Assembly (NCBI RefSeq): GCF_021391675.1 | Contig: NZ_CP090095.1 | Location: 1,555,501 to 1,619,500 of the forward strand | Source: Neorhizobium galegae | GTDB taxonomy: Bacteria > Pseudomonadota > Alphaproteobacteria > Rhizobiales > Rhizobiaceae | Direction: 5' to 3' | DNA length: 64,000 bases | In this document: positions 25,571 to 33,590 of the stretch, in pieces | Layout of the letters: every line of letters begins with the position of its first letter | Position numbering within the stretch: the stretch's first letter is position 1 | Notes under the pieces: model-generated | Databases searched by the model: none | What the model was told of the DNA's origin: nothing | Seen by the model: only the letters and a program-made list of their open reading frames with translations | Translations under genes and position numbers: made by a program

Positions 25571-26806
25571 ATGTCCTCCTTCCGATTCATTCACGCCGCC
25601 GACCTGCATCTCGGCAGTCCCTTCCAGGGGCTGGCGCTGAAGGACGCTGCCATCGCCGAACTGTTCATCGAGGCGAGCCGCAGGGCGTTTTCAGGCCTGG
25701 TCGACCAGGCGGTCGAACGCAGGGTGGACTTCTTCATTGTCGCCGGCGACGTCTATGACGGCGACTGGAAGGACAACAAGATCGGCCTCTTCTTCAACCG
25801 CGAAGTGGCGCGGCTGGAACGCGCCGGCATTCCGGTCTTCCTGCTGAAGGGCAATCATGATGCCGAAAGCGTCATTACCAAAACGATCACCCTGCCGAAG
25901 AATGTCAGCGAGTTCCCGGTCAACAAGCCGGGCAGCTTCAAGCTGGACCATTTGAAGGTGGCGCTGCACGGCCAGGGTTTTGCCGAGCGCTCGGCAGTCG
26001 ATAACTTGGCGCTGGCCTATCCGAAGCCCGAAGCGGGTTGGTTTAATATCGGCGTGCTGCACACCTCGCTCACCGGCCGCGAGCCGCATGCACCCTACGC
26101 CCCGTGCTCGGTCGAGGATCTGCGCTCGCGTGGTTATGACTACTGGGCGCTCGGTCACGTGCATGATTTCGAGATTGTCGCCGAAGACCCGCTGGTGGTC
26201 TTCCCGGGCAATCTCCAGGGTCGTTCGATCCGCGAGCAGGGAGCGAAGGGCGCTGTATTGGTGACCGTCGAGGACGGTCGTATCACCCATGAGCGGATCA
26301 TCACAGACAGCGCCCGCTTTGCCGAACTCGTGGTCGCGGTCGAACCGGACGACAACATCCCGGCGATCCTGCGCCGCATCGAGAGTGCGTTGGAAGATGT
26401 CGTCGAACGGATGGAAGGCCGGCCGCTGGCGCTGCGCATCCGCCTCACGGGCAAAAGCCGCTTCCGCAACGAGGTCATGGCCCGCGCCGAGGATTTTCGC
26501 GACGAGGTGCAGGCGGCCTGCCATCGCTCCCACCAGGATATCTGGCTCGAAAAACTGGAAGTGCGGCTGGAACCGGAAACCAACGGCGCGCGCGTCGCGA
26601 CCGACATGCTCGGCCTCGAAGGTCTCATCCCGATCGACGGCTTTCCCGCGGAGCTGCTTGCCGATGCCAACGCGAAGATCGCCGAGATCACCGCGCGCCT
26701 GCCCGGTGGCATCGGCGCCGGCGATCTGGCGCTCGGTGATGACGCCGAAGCGCTGCTGGCCGAGGCCCGCGATCTCCTGCTCTCGCGCGCGGCGAGGGCG
26801 GGCTGA
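25571..26806 (+). CDS. DNA repair exonuclease, SbcD/YhaO-like metallophosphoesterase
   Basis: A 411-aa calcineurin-type phosphoesterase with the Mre11/SbcD order of metal motifs: FIHAADLHLGSP (residues 6-17), VAGDVYDGD, LKGNHDAES, GVLHTS and ALGHVHDFE. The C-terminal part after about residue 260 is the capping and partner-binding region. The next gene starts 3 nt downstream and encodes an SMC-like ATPase, so the two form an SbcCD/Rad50-Mre11-like complex of the YhaO/YhaN type. A role in processing DNA ends or hairpins is expected from the family; it was not shown for this branch. Confidence 0.88.
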   Translation: MSSFRFIHAADLHLGSPFQGLALKDAAIAELFIEASRRAFSGLVDQAVERRVDFFIVAGDVYDGDWKDNKIGLFFNREVARLERAGIPVFLLKGNHDAESVITKTITLPKNVSEFPVNKPGSFKLDHLKVALHGQGFAERSAVDNLALAYPKPEAGWFNIGVLHTSLTGREPHAPYAPCSVEDLRSRGYDYWALGHVHDFEIVAEDPLVVFPGNLQGRSIREQGAKGAVLVTVEDGRITHERIITDSARFAELVVAVEPDDNIPAILRRIESALEDVVERMEGRPLALRIRLTGKSRFRNEVMARAEDFRDEVQAACHRSHQDIWLEKLEVRLEPETNGARVATDMLGLEGLIPIDGFPAELLADANAKIAEITARLPGGIGAGDLALGDDAEALLAEARDLLLSRAARAG

Positions 26807-26809
26807 TCC

Positions 26810-29800
26810 ATGCGTTTCAACCGCCTCGACATTCTGCGCTACGGCGCGCTGACCGACCGGACGCTCATTTTTCGACCGGATGCCAGATTGCATGTGATCT
26901 ACGGACCGAACGAAGCCGGAAAGTCCTCGGCGCTGTCGGCGATCTCCGACCTGCTGTTCGGTTTCCCGACTGCCGCCGAATACAGTTTTTTGCATGATGC
27001 CACCGCGCTTCGCGTCGGTGCCGCGATCACCGCGCGCGATGGCCAGGTGCTCGAATTCCGCCGCCGCCGTGGCCGCAAGAACACGCTGCTCGCCGCCAAC
27101 GAGGCGGAAGAGGCCTTGGCCGAGGATGCTTTGGCGCCGTTCCTCGGCACGCTGTCCCGCGATGTGTTCGAGCGCGCCTTCGGGCTCGATTCCGCATCGC
27201 TCCGGGCCGGCGGTGAGACGATGCTGAAGAGCGGCGGCGAGATCGGCAGCCTGCTGTTTTCCGCAGCCTCCGGCCTGACCGGGCTTTCGGACCTGCGCAA
27301 GTCGCTCGATGCGGAAGCCGACGGCATCTATGCGCCGCGCCGCTCCAAGGACCGCTCGTTCTATCAGGTCCTCGACAGCCATGATGAGGCCCGCAAGGCC
27401 GAACGCGACAACGAGCTGAAATCCGGCGACTGGAAAAAGCTGCTCGCCGAACAGGCCGAGATCGAAACTGAACTCGCCGCCGTGCAGGCGGAGCGGCAGG
27501 AAACCAAGCGCGCCCTCGATCGGTTGCGGAAACTGCTGCGGCTTGAACCGGTGCTGCGGGAGATCGAGCGTGAGCGGGAATTGCTCACGCAATACGAAGC
27601 GCTGGCTGCGCTGCCGGCTGGCTACGAGGAACGCCTGTCCGCGGCCCTGGAGGCGGAGCACAAGAACGCCGAAGCGCTCAAGGCTGCGGAAGCCGAGGTA
27701 TCGCGTCTGCGCGATGAAATCAGCGCCGTGCATGTCGATGATGCTCCGATCGCCGCGGCGCCCAGGATCCTGGCAGCTCATGCGGACAAGGGCGCCTATC
27801 TCAAGGCGCGAGAAGATATCGCCCGAGTGCGCGGCGAGGTCGACGATTTCGATCAGCGTATCGCGCAGGCGGCACGCCGGCTCGGTTTTGGCAAATTCGA
27901 GGAGCTTCAGCGCGCCCAGCCGGCCGACGCAGATCTCGTGCGCCTGCGAAAACTGGTCGAGGAGGGCACTGAACTTGATCGCGGCGTAAAACAGCTTCGC
28001 CAGCAGATCGAGGACGCGCAGGATGTTCTGCGGCGGCTGGGAGACCATGGGCCGGATGGGCGGTTGATCGATCCGAAGCCGTGGGCGGAACAGCTCGCCG
28101 TGCTGCGTCCCGATACCAACGAGCTCTCCGGCATCGAAAACCTGCAGGTGCGCGTCGCCCGTGCCGAAAGCGATCTTGCCGCCGCAGCCGCGCGTCTCGA
28201 CCCGCCGGTCAAGGATATCGCCCGTCTTCTCTCGGTGCCGCTGCCGGATATCGCGACGCTCACCCATCACCGACGGCTGATCGACGCGGCCAAAGCGGAG
28301 AGCAGCCAAGCGGCCCAGAGGCTCGCCGGCATCCGCGACGAAGCCAAGGTGATCGCCGGCCAGCTTGTGGCGCTGGAAGGGCAGGGGCGGATCGTCTCCC
28401 GCGAGGATATCGCAGCGGCAAGAGCCGTCCGCGACGAAAAGATCGATGCGCTCGGGACAAAACCTTCCGCCGAAAATCTGAACGAACTGAAGATCGCCGT
28501 GGAGGATGCAGACCGGCTCGCCGATGCGGTGCTCGCCGATGCAGAACGTGTCTCGCGCCATGCCCACCTCACCCTGCGGCAGCGGGAACTGCTTGAGGCG
28601 GTAGGTGCTGCCGAGACAGCGGCCAGGGAAAGCGACATTGCCGTCGCCGATGCGGTCACCGAATTCGAAGACCTTTTCCATGCAGCACCTGTCGCACCGT
28701 CGACGCCGGAGCGGATGATCGAGTGGCGACGTGCCGTCGACGGCCTTTCCCTGCTGTCGGGTGCATTGGGCGAGGCGCGCGACGAGCTGGAGACGCTGCG
28801 TCTCAGGGAGGAAAAACTCAAGCCGGCACTGCTGGGGCTGGCCGATGCCATCGGTCTCGCCGCGTCCGCACTGCCGCCGCGGGCACTCGCCCGCGGGCTG
28901 GAACGCCGGATCGGGGAACTGACCGAGCGTTGGACCGAAAGCCGTTCGCTGGAAGGCAAACGCCACTCCGCCGAAGAGGCGTTGGAAAAGCTGGAGGAAC
29001 GCGAGACCGGTTTGCGCCGGGATATCGAACGCTGGCGCTCGACGTTCTCCAATGCCGCGGTGCTGGCGGGCCTTTCCGAAGACGCGACGGTCGATATGGC
29101 TCTCGCGGCGCTGGATGTTTGGCGCACCGTTCCCGATCTCCTCTCCGAACGGGAAAACCGGGAGCGCCGCGTCAAGGGCATGGCGCGGGACATGGAGGAT
29201 TTCGAAGCGGAGGTGAAGGCGCTCGCCGCCGCAGTGGCGCCGGATCTGGTCTCGCTGCCTGCCGATGTCGCGGCGGGCATGCTGAATGACCGCGCAACAG
29301 ACGCAAAGACTGCCGCAAACCAGCGGGCCACCCTCACCACAGCGCTCGAGCGCGCCGAGCTCGCGGTGGCCCGGCACGCCGCCGACGCGGAAAGACTTAT
29401 GGCGGACCTGCGCGGGCTTGCCGCCACCGCGTCCAAGGATATCGAGGAGGCCGATGGCCTTCTCCGTGATCTTCGCGAATGCAACCGGCTGGAAGCGAGC
29501 CTCGCGCAATGCCGCGGCCGCTTTGCCGAACAGGCGGACGGTGCGACCGAGGACGAGGCACGTGCAGCACTCGTCGGTTTCGACAGGATCACCGCCGGCC
29601 TGGAAATCGAGCGGCTGGATGCCGAGGATGCCCGGCAGGTCGAGCGGATGAAGGCGCTCGGCATCGCGGGGGCCGATAGCGAGCGCCGCCGCCGGGAGCT
29701 GGAAACCGGCATCGGTGCCGAACGCGCCGTCTTCCAGAAGCTCGCTGCTGAACAGGAAGCCAAGGAACTGGCGCGGCGCTGGGTCGTGCTGAAGCTCGCC

Positions 29801-30262
29801 GCCGGCCTTCTGGCGAGCTCGATGGACGCCTATCGCGAACGCCAGGCCGATCCGGTCATGCAGCGGGCAGGGCAGGTCTTCGCCGATCTCACCGGCGGCC
29901 GTTTCTCGCGCCTCGTCCAGGTCTATGACGAGCGCGACGAGCTGCAGCTCGCGGTCGAACGGCAAACCGGCGAGCAGGTGAGGCTTGACGGCTTGAGCGA
30001 AGGCACCGGCGATCAGCTCTATCTGGCGCTGCGGCTCGCCTTCCTGGAGGACTATTGCAGCCGTAACGAGCCGGCGCCGCTGATCCTCGACGACATCTTC
30101 CAGACCTTCGACGACGAGCGGACCGCAGCGGGCATCCGGACGCTCGCGGCGGCCGGCGAAAAATTCCAGACGGTACTCTTTACCCACCAGATGAGCCTGG
30201 TCGAGACGGCGCGCCGCGAGCTGGGGGACAGGCTGGACCTCGTCCAGCTGGAGCGAGCCTAA
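26810..30262 (+). CDS. SMC-like ATPase, SbcC/YhaN type
   Basis: An 1150-aa ATPase. Walker A is VIYGPNEAGKSS (32-39), the ABC signature is LSEGTGDQLYLALRLAF near the end and Walker B is PLILDDIFQTFDDERT. Between them are long coiled coils rich in Glu, Arg, Ala and Leu (about residues 190-950). The layout equals Rad50/SbcC, with the N-terminal AAA_27 (YhaN) variant. I see no CxxC zinc hook at the middle of the coil. It is translationally linked to the SbcD-like gene and overlaps the convergent membrane-protein gene by 4 nt. Confidence 0.88.
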   Translation: MRFNRLDILRYGALTDRTLIFRPDARLHVIYGPNEAGKSSALSAISDLLFGFPTAAEYSFLHDATALRVGAAITARDGQVLEFRRRRGRKNTLLAANEAEEALAEDALAPFLGTLSRDVFERAFGLDSASLRAGGETMLKSGGEIGSLLFSAASGLTGLSDLRKSLDAEADGIYAPRRSKDRSFYQVLDSHDEARKAERDNELKSGDWKKLLAEQAEIETELAAVQAERQETKRALDRLRKLLRLEPVLREIERERELLTQYEALAALPAGYEERLSAALEAEHKNAEALKAAEAEVSRLRDEISAVHVDDAPIAAAPRILAAHADKGAYLKAREDIARVRGEVDDFDQRIAQAARRLGFGKFEELQRAQPADADLVRLRKLVEEGTELDRGVKQLRQQIEDAQDVLRRLGDHGPDGRLIDPKPWAEQLAVLRPDTNELSGIENLQVRVARAESDLAAAAARLDPPVKDIARLLSVPLPDIATLTHHRRLIDAAKAESSQAAQRLAGIRDEAKVIAGQLVALEGQGRIVSREDIAAARAVRDEKIDALGTKPSAENLNELKIAVEDADRLADAVLADAERVSRHAHLTLRQRELLEAVGAAETAARESDIAVADAVTEFEDLFHAAPVAPSTPERMIEWRRAVDGLSLLSGALGEARDELETLRLREEKLKPALLGLADAIGLAASALPPRALARGLERRIGELTERWTESRSLEGKRHSAEEALEKLEERETGLRRDIERWRSTFSNAAVLAGLSEDATVDMALAALDVWRTVPDLLSERENRERRVKGMARDMEDFEAEVKALAAAVAPDLVSLPADVAAGMLNDRATDAKTAANQRATLTTALERAELAVARHAADAERLMADLRGLAATASKDIEEADGLLRDLRECNRLEASLAQCRGRFAEQADGATEDEARAALVGFDRITAGLEIERLDAEDARQVERMKALGIAGADSERRRRELETGIGAERAVFQKLAAEQEAKELARRWVVLKLAAGLLASSMDAYRERQADPVMQRAGQVFADLTGGRFSRLVQVYDERDELQLAVERQTGEQVRLDGLSEGTGDQLYLALRLAFLEDYCSRNEPAPLILDDIFQTFDDERTAAGIRTLAAAGEKFQTVLFTHQMSLVETARRELGDRLDLVQLERA

Positions 30263-31107
30263 GAGGCGGATTGCGGCTGAGGCATGCTGCGCAGCGCGAG
30301 GCAGCCGACCGGCATGCGATAGATCGGCGCGGTCCACCTGTCCGGCGGGGGCGACGGGCGTTCGCCGCAGCCGGCCGTCTGCCGGCGCGGCAGGATCAGC
30401 AGATTGTAGCGCCGTGCATCGGTGATCTCCCGGCTGAACGTCATTCGGTAGTTTTCGACGATCGAGCTGAACTCGGTGCGTCCCGCAAGTTTCTCGATCA
30501 GATAGCTTCGGGTTTCGGGCGTCATTGGCAGGCCGAACCGCTCGGTGGCACGAATGGCTTCGCTGAGTACCGCAAGCTCCATGGTCAGGTCCGTCAGGCT
30601 GACCTTGATGCGAAAGCTGGTGACCATGTCAGGGTCCGTGCCGCGGACCTGGATGAACATCGCGGCCGGTTCCGGCGCATTCCCGAATTCCTCGAAGAAC
30701 AGGCATTCCCAATCGTCACCCGAACGGGTGAAGGTCGGCGCCGTGCCCCTGTCGTCCCGCAGCAGGTCGCAGCGTTCGTCGGCAGAAAGCGCCTCGGTCT
30801 TCTCGAATACCGCCATCCGCTCGAGGCCCGCCTTGAGGAGCCAGGGCGGATAATGTTCCGCCGGTGGCAGCGATCTATGCCTGTCGATCCGCAAGGATGG
30901 CGCCGGTAACGCGGGGAAAAGGTATTGCTCCAGCGCGAATTGCCGGACGAGCCGTTTATAGTTTCGGCCATTGTTGACCGTGAGCACGGTCGTCGCGAGG
31001 GCGGCCAGCACGACCCCAAGGAAAAAGCCGAAAACCAAAACCGCCGAACGCTGCCTGCGGCGGCGGTCGGCTGGTGTCTGTCTGTCTGCCTTACCCTCCT
31101 CCGGCAT
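30259..31107 (-). CDS. Membrane-anchored protein of unknown function
   Basis: A 282-aa protein with one membrane segment near the N-terminus (AVLVFGFFLGVVLAALATTV, about residues 22-41) after a basic cytoplasmic stretch, so the remaining 240 residues should face the periplasm. The exported part has LFPALPAPSLRIDRHRSLPP and ECLFFEEFGNAPEPAAMFIQVRG but no family motif I can use. Related proteins occur in rhizobia near polysaccharide genes, possibly under a DUF name (DUF6030 is my guess). The start at 31107 has CGGAG before it; the frame is open to 31164. It precedes the EPS cluster on the opposite strand. Confidence 0.7.
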   Translation of the reverse strand: MPEEGKADRQTPADRRRRQRSAVLVFGFFLGVVLAALATTVLTVNNGRNYKRLVRQFALEQYLFPALPAPSLRIDRHRSLPPAEHYPPWLLKAGLERMAVFEKTEALSADERCDLLRDDRGTAPTFTRSGDDWECLFFEEFGNAPEPAAMFIQVRGTDPDMVTSFRIKVSLTDLTMELAVLSEAIRATERFGLPMTPETRSYLIEKLAGRTEFSSIVENYRMTFSREITDARRYNLLILPRRQTAGCGERPSPPPDRWTAPIYRMPVGCLALRSMPQPQSAS

Positions 31108-31221
31108 GGCTCCGCTTCCGATCGAGGACGGCCTGGCGTTCGATCCCCGCCGACAACATAACACGCTTCTTCGGCTCGATGATCAAGCCTCTGCTGTTCC
31201 GGTGGTCTCGATCCCTGTCGT

Positions 31222-32019
31222 TCAAAGGAACGAGAAGCGGCCGCCGTCGATCTTGAGGATCGTGAGCCTGCCGGAATAATAGGCGCCCGTATCGATGCCG
31301 ATCCGGCCGGGTCCAAAATCCGGTTCCGGCTGCGGCGTATGTCCGTGGATGACGAGAAGCGGCAGCTGCGGTCCGGTCGCAAGAAAAGCCTCGCGGATCC
31401 AGAGCATGTCCTCCTCACTCTGCCGTTCCAGCGGGATACCCGGCCTCAGGCCCGCATGGACGAAGACGAGTTTGCCGATCGTCAGGCTGACCGGGAGATT
31501 GGCAAGGAATTTTCTATGTGGCACCGGCACCGCTTCGAGCAGCAGTTCGCCAAACCTGGCGTCGTGCTTCCTGCCGCGCGCGCCGAGCTGGTACGGATCC
31601 ATGCCATAGGAGAGGAGCGTCTGTTCGCCGCCCATTCCCAGCCATTCGGAATAACGCTTCGGATCGTCCACGAATCTCAGGAAGATATCGTCATGGTTGC
31701 CGCAGAGCGCAATCCGCCTCAGGCCGTGTTCGCTGGGTCTGATCAGATGTTCGAGGACGTGGCTCGACGCGGGGCCCCGGTCGACATAGTCGCCGAGCAG
31801 TATGACCATTCCGGGACGGCGGTTCTCCGACATGTCATGGGCAATGCGGGCCTCGGCGTCCCGAAGTTCGTCGATACAGCCATGCACATCGCCGATCGCA
31901 TAGATCGGATAGGAGGGCGGGTTGGTACCGAGATCGATCCGGCGGCGGCGAGGCCGGATCGGTCTGGCTGGCCGGCGTCTCCAAAACCAATCCGTCAATT
32001 TTTGCATGCTTACCGCCAT
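31222..32019 (-). CDS. Metallophosphoesterase / serine-threonine phosphatase-like protein
   Basis: A 265-aa PPP-type phosphoesterase. Metal and phosphate motifs are in order: IGDVHGCIDE, LLGDYVDRGP, LCGNHDD, VHAGLRPG and VIHGHTP. They match bacterial bis(5'-nucleosyl)tetraphosphatase/PrpA-like enzymes. It has a basic N-terminus and no signal peptide, so it is cytoplasmic. It lies immediately divergent from the polysaccharide export operon, a position that suggests it may dephosphorylate a cluster component such as the tyrosine kinase, but that is inference. An in-frame ATG at 32007 is an alternative start. Confidence 0.85.
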   Translation of the reverse strand: MAVSMQKLTDWFWRRRPARPIRPRRRRIDLGTNPPSYPIYAIGDVHGCIDELRDAEARIAHDMSENRRPGMVILLGDYVDRGPASSHVLEHLIRPSEHGLRRIALCGNHDDIFLRFVDDPKRYSEWLGMGGEQTLLSYGMDPYQLGARGRKHDARFGELLLEAVPVPHRKFLANLPVSLTIGKLVFVHAGLRPGIPLERQSEEDMLWIREAFLATGPQLPLLVIHGHTPQPEPDFGPGRIGIDTGAYYSGRLTILKIDGGRFSFL

Positions 32020-32327
32020 CCGCCCGATATGGAAGATCCTGCCGACAATGAGAAGTGGATGCCCGAAGGAGTGTTAACAATGTCCGAAGCCCGGACCTTT
32101 GGATGCAGGTATCGGCAATGTTGCCGTCATCTGCGAGACAATTCCGAACCTGACAAGGCCGCTCGGCGGCGTTCACGGCAAAAGGAGTGTATTTTGTGGA
32201 TAACCAACGATTAACCAACCATGTGATTGATTCGCCACAGTGCGCGGATTTTTGATTCGCCGCGCGCTTACCCCTTAGAATCGCCGGGTCCGCCCTTCGA
32301 CTAAACCGATACCATACTTTGGGTTGT
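32020..32327. other. Divergent regulatory region before the polysaccharide cluster
   Basis: About 310 bp with no gene. It separates the phosphoesterase gene from the export operon and must hold promoters in both directions. It is locally AT-rich around 32190-32250 (GATTAACCAACCATGTGATTG), as is common for regions bound by MucR/Ros-type or H-NS-like regulators. I saw no clear sigma-70 pair. Confidence 0.4.
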
Positions 32328-33524
32328 ATGGCGGGGCGTATGCTTAGTTCTTTGGGTGCTGTTTTAACGCTTGCTACTGTTGCGTTTCTGTCCGGCTGCA
32401 CGGGGCTCCCGAGGTCCGGTCCGGATCCGTCCGCCGTTGAAGCCAATGCAACCGTGAAAGCCTTTTCCGCGGCCGGCAACCGGGTCGGCATCGACTATGC
32501 GCTCGTGGATATCAATCAGGATGTTCTCGCCCGTTTGCCCAAACCGGTAGGCCCTAGCCTGAGCGCCGGTTTCGGTGGTGGGGGTAGCGGTCCGCCGCCG
32601 CTCACCCTCGGTGTTGGCGATGTCGTCCAGGTCTCCGTCTTCGAGGCGCAGAGCGGCGGCCTGTTCATTCCCGCCGATGCCGGCGCCCGTCCGGGCAATT
32701 ACATCACCCTGCCGAACCAGACGATCGGTCGTGACGGCACGTTGAGCGTCCCTTACGCGAACAAGGTGAAGGCCGCCGGCCGCACGGTCGACGCCGTGCA
32801 GCTCGATATCGCAGACCAGCTCGCCAACCGCGCCATCGAGCCGCAGGTGGTGATCTCAACGGTGGCGAGCCGATCGATGGGCGTGTCGGTCCTGGGCGAC
32901 GTCAAGCAGGCGAGGAAGATCGAACTCAGCCCGGCCGGCGAACGCATTATCGACGTGATTTCCGAGGCAGGCGGTTTGAGCGTCCCCAGGGAAGAGGCGA
33001 TCGTCACGCTCCAGCGCCGCGGCCGCAGCGTCACCGTCGCCTATCGGACGCTGAGCGAGCGTCCGCAGGAGAATATCTATGTGCGGCCGGGCGATACGAT
33101 CTTCGTCGATCGCAATCGCCGGACCTTCCTCGCCTTCGGCTTGACCGGCGAAAGCGGACGCTTCGATTTCGACGATTCCAATCTGTCGCTCGGGGAGGCT
33201 TTGGCGAAGGCCGGCGGCCTCATCGACGACAAGGCCGAGCCGCAATCGGTCCTGCTCTACCGCCTCGTGGAGCGTGATCTTCTGCGCAATATCGGCCTCG
33301 ATGTCAGCCGGTTCAGAGCGCGGGACGTGCCGGTGATCTTCCGCGCCAATCTGCGCGATCCCGGCGCGTTCTTCGCCGTCCAGCAATTTCCCATGCAGGA
33401 CAAGGACGTGATCTATGTATCGACGGCCGATGCCGTCGAGCTTGTAAAATTCCTGACCATCCTCAATTCGGTCACCGCCTCCACCCGGGATATTGCGAGC
33501 ACTCATGATGCCTGGCGCGACTGA
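32328..33524 (+). CDS. Polysaccharide export outer-membrane lipoprotein (Wza/ExoF family)
   Basis: A 398-aa lipoprotein with a lipobox (VAFLSGCTGLP; the Cys is about residue 25). LGVGDVVQVSVFEAQSGG starts the poly_export domain, and NQTIGRDGTLSVPYANKVKAAGRTVDAVQ continues it. Two SLBB-type repeats follow (VSVLGDVKQARKIELSPAGERIIDVISEAGGL and AFGLTGESGRFDFDDSNLSLGEALAKAGGL). It should form the outer-membrane channel for the polymer. ATG codons at 32328 and 32340 and a TTG at 32319 are all possible starts; the lipobox fits either ATG. First gene of the cluster. Confidence 0.88.
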   Translation: MAGRMLSSLGAVLTLATVAFLSGCTGLPRSGPDPSAVEANATVKAFSAAGNRVGIDYALVDINQDVLARLPKPVGPSLSAGFGGGGSGPPPLTLGVGDVVQVSVFEAQSGGLFIPADAGARPGNYITLPNQTIGRDGTLSVPYANKVKAAGRTVDAVQLDIADQLANRAIEPQVVISTVASRSMGVSVLGDVKQARKIELSPAGERIIDVISEAGGLSVPREEAIVTLQRRGRSVTVAYRTLSERPQENIYVRPGDTIFVDRNRRTFLAFGLTGESGRFDFDDSNLSLGEALAKAGGLIDDKAEPQSVLLYRLVERDLLRNIGLDVSRFRARDVPVIFRANLRDPGAFFAVQQFPMQDKDVIYVSTADAVELVKFLTILNSVTASTRDIASTHDAWRD

Positions 33525-33590
33525 CATTCAGGCCGCTTGCGGCCGCTCCGGGTCGGTTTGGGGCTCTGCGCACATCGATCGGGCGATGCG

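Noticed and set aside
25691..30337. A 1548-codon open frame antisense to the SbcD/SbcC-like genes
   Set aside because: It mirrors the codon structure of the sense genes in high-GC DNA. The sense frames carry clear Walker and phosphoesterase motifs, while the antisense product has none.
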